From: Chloroflexi bacterium UBA6622
Lineage (GTDB): Bacteria > Chloroflexota > UBA11872
Length of the DNA stretch: 51,186 bases
Direction of reading: 5' to 3'
Assembly (NCBI GenBank): GCA_002433065.1
Contig: DJHK01000041.1
Span: 1 to 51,186 of the forward strand
Below are positions 48,358 through 51,186 of this stretch, one piece after another (the stretch's first letter is position 1; each line of letters starts with the position of its first letter). The notes under the pieces were generated by a model. That model saw only the letters and a list, made by a program, of their open reading frames with translations, did not search any database and was not told the DNA's origin. The translations under genes and the position numbers were made by a program.

Positions 48358-49685
48358 TAACGTTGCTTTTCCGCTCCGTTTTCCATAGATGCGGAACGAA
48401 GGACATCGATGGTTTCAATACGCGGTCCATTCATTCGACGCACCCGCAACACCCACTGTCCGTGATTAATCGATCCTCCGACTACAGGTACGGCTCCAAG
48501 ACGGTGCATAACGAATCCCGAAACCGTGCTGTAGTCGCCTTCGGGAACGGTGCAGTCAGTGAGGTGTTCCAGCTCATCGAGTCGTAGATGCCCTGAGATC
48601 ACAAAACGGTTTTGGCCGAATGGATGAATGTCCTCCGATGATACGTCGTGTTCATCGCGAATCTCGCCGACGAGTTCTTCTACAAGGTCCTCGAGGGTCA
48701 CGATTCCGGATGGCGAACCATGTTCATCTACGACGAGCGCCATGTGAGCTCGGACACGTCGCATTGTTATAAGCAATTCGCCAACAAGAGCTGTCTCAGG
48801 TGCCACATGAAGATCGCGCACCAACGATTCTGGTATTGGTCGGTCCATGACCGGACTTTCAAGCGCTAGTAGGTCTTTCACATGGACAAACCCGACAATT
48901 TCGTCTGGCTCATCACCTTGCACAGGGAAGCGTGAGTGGCCCGTTCGGACTGCTTCTTTCTCGATTTCTCGAGCCGTCATGCGGGTCGAAACCGAGTGGA
49001 TGGCGGACTTTGGCACCATGACATCTTCAACTGATCGGGATTTGAAGCGTAGTGCTCGGTCGGCAAGTTGTTGCTGTGAGGCGCTAATTGCTCCAAGCCG
49101 TCGCAATTCGCCTAGCATCGAGCCAATATGATCCCGGGTATATGCATGAGCTAGCTCGTCGCGGGGACGAATCCCAAATCCGCGTATGACGATGTTCGCG
49201 GTTGCGTTGAGGATCCAGAGCAACCCTCGCATTGTATTTGTATAGAACCGAAATGGTATCGCGACCCAGAGCAGCGTTCGTACAGGATCTGCAATTGCAA
49301 TGTTCTTTGGGGCCATTTCTCCAATGACCATGTGAAAGAGAACCACGATCAGGAGGGCGATTACACCAGAAATCGCGTGTAAGAGCGCTCCCTCGATCTC
49401 TATTCGGGTTGCCACGATAGCTTCGAGCACATCAGCTATCGCTGGTTCAGCCACAAAACCTAAAGCAAGAGATGCAATAGTAATACCGAGCTGAGCGCCA
49501 GTGAGCATGAAGGAAAGTTCTTGAACGGAGGCTAGCGCAAGGCGCGCACTACGACTCCCACTTTTTACTGCACGTTCAAGTTCTGCCCTCCGTCCGGCAG
49601 CGGCGGTAATAGCGACTTCCGCTCCTACGAAGAATCCATTGGCGATCAAGAGCAAGAGCGCAATAACAAGGAGGAGGATCGGCAT
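48357..49685 (-). CDS. CNNM/CorC (HlyC) family membrane protein (3rd of tandem)
   Basis: Integral membrane protein with N-terminal DUF21 (about 1-180: LIANGFFVGAEVAI, AQLGITIASLALGFVAEP), a CBS pair (about 200-330, VMVPKSAIHSVSTRM, HMALVVDEHGSPSGIVTLE) and a C-terminal CorC_HlyC domain (about 350-430, YSTVSGFVMHRLGAVPVVG). CNNM/CorC proteins export Mg2+ or modulate other divalent metals. The ATG overlaps the previous stop (TAATG). Confidence 0.92.
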   Translation of the reverse strand: MPILLLVIALLLLIANGFFVGAEVAITAAAGRRAELERAVKSGSRSARLALASVQELSFMLTGAQLGITIASLALGFVAEPAIADVLEAIVATRIEIEGALLHAISGVIALLIVVLFHMVIGEMAPKNIAIADPVRTLLWVAIPFRFYTNTMRGLLWILNATANIVIRGFGIRPRDELAHAYTRDHIGSMLGELRRLGAISASQQQLADRALRFKSRSVEDVMVPKSAIHSVSTRMTAREIEKEAVRTGHSRFPVQGDEPDEIVGFVHVKDLLALESPVMDRPIPESLVRDLHVAPETALVGELLITMRRVRAHMALVVDEHGSPSGIVTLEDLVEELVGEIRDEHDVSSEDIHPFGQNRFVISGHLRLDELEHLTDCTVPEGDYSTVSGFVMHRLGAVPVVGGSINHGQWVLRVRRMNGPRIETIDVLRSASMENGAEKQR

Positions 49686-51001
49686 TACTTGGAGCTTCGG
49701 TTTCGGGCTGGTGTATCCATTTGGACACGAACAATTCGTGGTCCATCCATCTCGACGACCTCAAGTTTCCATCCTCGGAAAATAATCTGGTCGCCGGGTT
49801 CAGGAACTCGTTGAAAGAGCGCTAGTAGAAGACCTCCAAGTGTTTCAAATCGTCCATTTGGCATAGAAAACCCAGTGATCTCAGCGAGGTGATCCCTTCT
49901 CACGATCGCGTCTGCATGAAACGAGTCGCGTCTTTTCCTTTGTATTTGAGCACGTGCAGGTCGGTCGTGTTCGTCTTCGATGTCACCAACCAATTCTTCG
50001 ACGATGGCTTCAAGGGTCACGATTCCTACCGCGTGACCAAATTCGTCATCGACGATGGCCAAGGCATGTCTGGCATCTTGCATTTCTAATAGGAGGGACC
50101 TAAGGTCGCGGGCCGGTGGTACCACTAAGGCCTTTTGGAGTTTTGATGAGATGGGAGTCGATGCCCGAGCTTCGACTGGCAGTTCCAAGACGTCTTTCAC
50201 GTGTGCCACGCCGATCCACTCGCTGGCAGCAGGCCCCTTTACAGGAAACCTGGAGAAACCTGTTTCCCGGGATAGGCGGGCTAAGTCGGCAAGGTTAGCT
50301 GTGGCGAGGACCACAGCCACATGCGTGCGAGGCACCATTACGTCGCGAACAGTCTTTTGACCTAGTCCGAGAGCCCGATCAAGTACCTCATATTCGACTC
50401 CCTCGAGAGCGTCCTCTTGAGCAGCCCAGTGGAGCGCTTCCCTCATTTCCTCGACTGATTGAAAACCATCCAATTCTTCTTTTGGCTCGAGGCGGATAAG
50501 GCGCATGGCTCCGTTTGCAGTAGCGTTAAGCAATCGGATCACAGGGCTTACCGCGGCATTTGCAACGACAGTTGGTGGTACAAAGAGCATTGCGGTTGAC
50601 ATCGGTTTAGCAATAGCCAAGTTTTTAGGCACCAGCTCTCCCAGAACCATTTGGATTATCGTGGCAAGAATTAGAGCGATAGCGGCGGTGATAGCGACCA
50701 AGGCTCCTTCACGGATCCCGGGTATCCACGACAGCATCGGTGTCAGAATTGGCCCAATCGCGTTATCGACTACAAATCCTAGGGTTAGTGAGCTCACTGT
50801 AATTCCTAGTTGAGCCCCTGAAAGTTGGAAGGAAAGCGTTTCTAGTGCTCTTCTGACTGTCCGTGGACGTCGAGAGCCTCCAGTGGCGGCTGCCTCAACC
50901 TCGTATCGGTCGACCGCAACAAGGGAAAATTGGGCTCCAGCAAAGAGCCCGTTGATCGCGATTAAGCCAAAGAAGGTTACTAGCCCAAGCGCAATATCGA
51001 T
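49685..51001 (-). CDS. CNNM/CorC family membrane protein (2nd of tandem), probable ATC start
   Basis: The same domain plan as its neighbours: DUF21 (about 1-190), CBS pair (VMVPRTHVAVVLATANL; HALAIVDDEFGHAVGIVTLE) and CorC_HlyC domain. A GTG start at 50797 would begin inside DUF21 after its first helix. In frame upstream the sequence is DIALGLVTFFGLIAINGLFA, the typical N-terminal helix, then AQFSLVAVDRYEVE. Between the TAA of the preceding gene (51028-51026) and this helix there is no ATG, GTG or TTG. ATC at 51001 follows AGGAG with 7 bases, giving 438 residues, matching its paralogues. Confidence 0.88.
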   Translation of the reverse strand: MDIALGLVTFFGLIAINGLFAGAQFSLVAVDRYEVEAAATGGSRRPRTVRRALETLSFQLSGAQLGITVSSLTLGFVVDNAIGPILTPMLSWIPGIREGALVAITAAIALILATIIQMVLGELVPKNLAIAKPMSTAMLFVPPTVVANAAVSPVIRLLNATANGAMRLIRLEPKEELDGFQSVEEMREALHWAAQEDALEGVEYEVLDRALGLGQKTVRDVMVPRTHVAVVLATANLADLARLSRETGFSRFPVKGPAASEWIGVAHVKDVLELPVEARASTPISSKLQKALVVPPARDLRSLLLEMQDARHALAIVDDEFGHAVGIVTLEAIVEELVGDIEDEHDRPARAQIQRKRRDSFHADAIVRRDHLAEITGFSMPNGRFETLGGLLLALFQRVPEPGDQIIFRGWKLEVVEMDGPRIVRVQMDTPARNRSSK

Positions 51002-51008
51002 GGGAGGG

Positions 51009-51013
51009 CTCCT
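51009..51013 (-). promoter_or_regulatory. Shine-Dalgarno of the second CNNM gene before ATC
   Basis: AGGAG 7 bases before ATC at 51001, with no standard start codon between the TAA at 51026 and the conserved N-terminal helix. Confidence 0.6.
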
Positions 51014-51025
51014 ACGGAGTTCTTG

Positions 51026-51186
51026 TTACTCACCGGCCTGGTTTTCATCGTCATCTGTGCTTGTGCGACGAATTTCTAAGCGCGTGATTCGGTTTTCCAT
51101 GATCTCGTGGACCCGAAGTGTTGTGTCACCTACGTTAACTGAGTCGCCTACGGCGGGTACTCGACCAAACGCACTAAATGCCAGGT
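51026..51186 (-). CDS. CNNM/CorC family protein (1st of tandem), C-terminal fragment
   Basis: Only the last 52 codons are in the window: LAFSAFGRVPAVGDSVNVGD and TTLRVHEIMENRITRLEIRR, the end of a CorC_HlyC domain, then an acidic tail. The frame runs off the right edge. Upstream and downstream genes (49685-51001 and 48357-49685) are paralogues, so this is a run of at least three tandem CNNM genes. Confidence 0.8.
   Translation of the reverse strand, partial: LAFSAFGRVPAVGDSVNVGDTTLRVHEIMENRITRLEIRRTSTDDDENQAGE

Noticed and set aside
1..51186. CRISPR array, transposase, phage genes, riboswitch or T-box
   Set aside because: No regular repeats, no transposase motifs and no recognisable leader structure, including in front of aspS and glyS.

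Overview
The window is a gene-dense bacterial chromosome segment of about 51 kb, mid-range in GC, with short intergenic gaps, many 1-40 base gene overlaps and no insertion sequence, integrase, phage or CRISPR signal. The gene content (Nnr/AcpS pair, yebC-ruvC-ruvA-ruvB, MoxR/DUF58/DUF4129 module, DUF3105 protein, dimeric-type GlyRS beside RecO, tandem CNNM proteins, several Gfo/Idh/MocA dehydrogenases) suggests a free-living Chloroflexota bacterium, perhaps a marine SAR202-like lineage. That placement is inference; no rRNA is present to test it.

Layout. 1-5.8 kb (minus): NAD(P)HX repair, holo-ACP synthase, a FecR-like membrane protein, acylphosphatase, the RuvABC resolvasome and YebC. 5.9-11.5 kb: a small membrane protein, RarA, and a MoxR-DUF58-DUF4129 operon. 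11.7-15 kb: nadC between two small unknown genes, an O6-methylguanine methyltransferase coupled to a second MoxR, and tRNA-Gly(CCC). 15.1-20.8 kb: a degenerate PP2C-like membrane/propeller protein, infC (separated from rpmI-rplT), an unknown gene and aspS. 20.8-28.3 kb: esterase, a heterodimeric ABC exporter, an AI-2E family permease and uvrC. 28.4-33.6 kb: CBS protein, NhaD/ArsB-type permease, a small orphan-family protein whose 5' part is duplicated in the permease gene, a Cys-motif membrane protein, DUF3105 and 6-phosphogluconate dehydrogenase.

33.6-45.3 kb is an accessory catabolic region: four Gfo/Idh dehydrogenases, a formamidase-like enzyme, an HDAC-like deacetylase, an MFS transporter, a sugar-isomerase-like TIM barrel, an SDR dehydrogenase and a MetE-like methyltransferase, arranged as several short operons. 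It could import and oxidise a methylated, acylated or amide-bearing carbohydrate-like compound, but no substrate can be read from the sequence. 45.6-51.2 kb (minus) is again housekeeping: CDP-alcohol phosphatidyltransferase, GlyRS, RecO and three tandem CNNM/CorC membrane proteins.

The most unusual signal is translational. Four genes (acpS, infC, an ABC exporter subunit, a CNNM protein) have clearly conserved N-terminal coding sequence but no ATG, GTG or TTG between the preceding in-frame stop and the conserved region. Each instead has a good Shine-Dalgarno sequence 6-10 bases before ATT, CTG, ATA or ATC respectively. One of the four is infC itself, the gene for the factor that normally rejects such starts.
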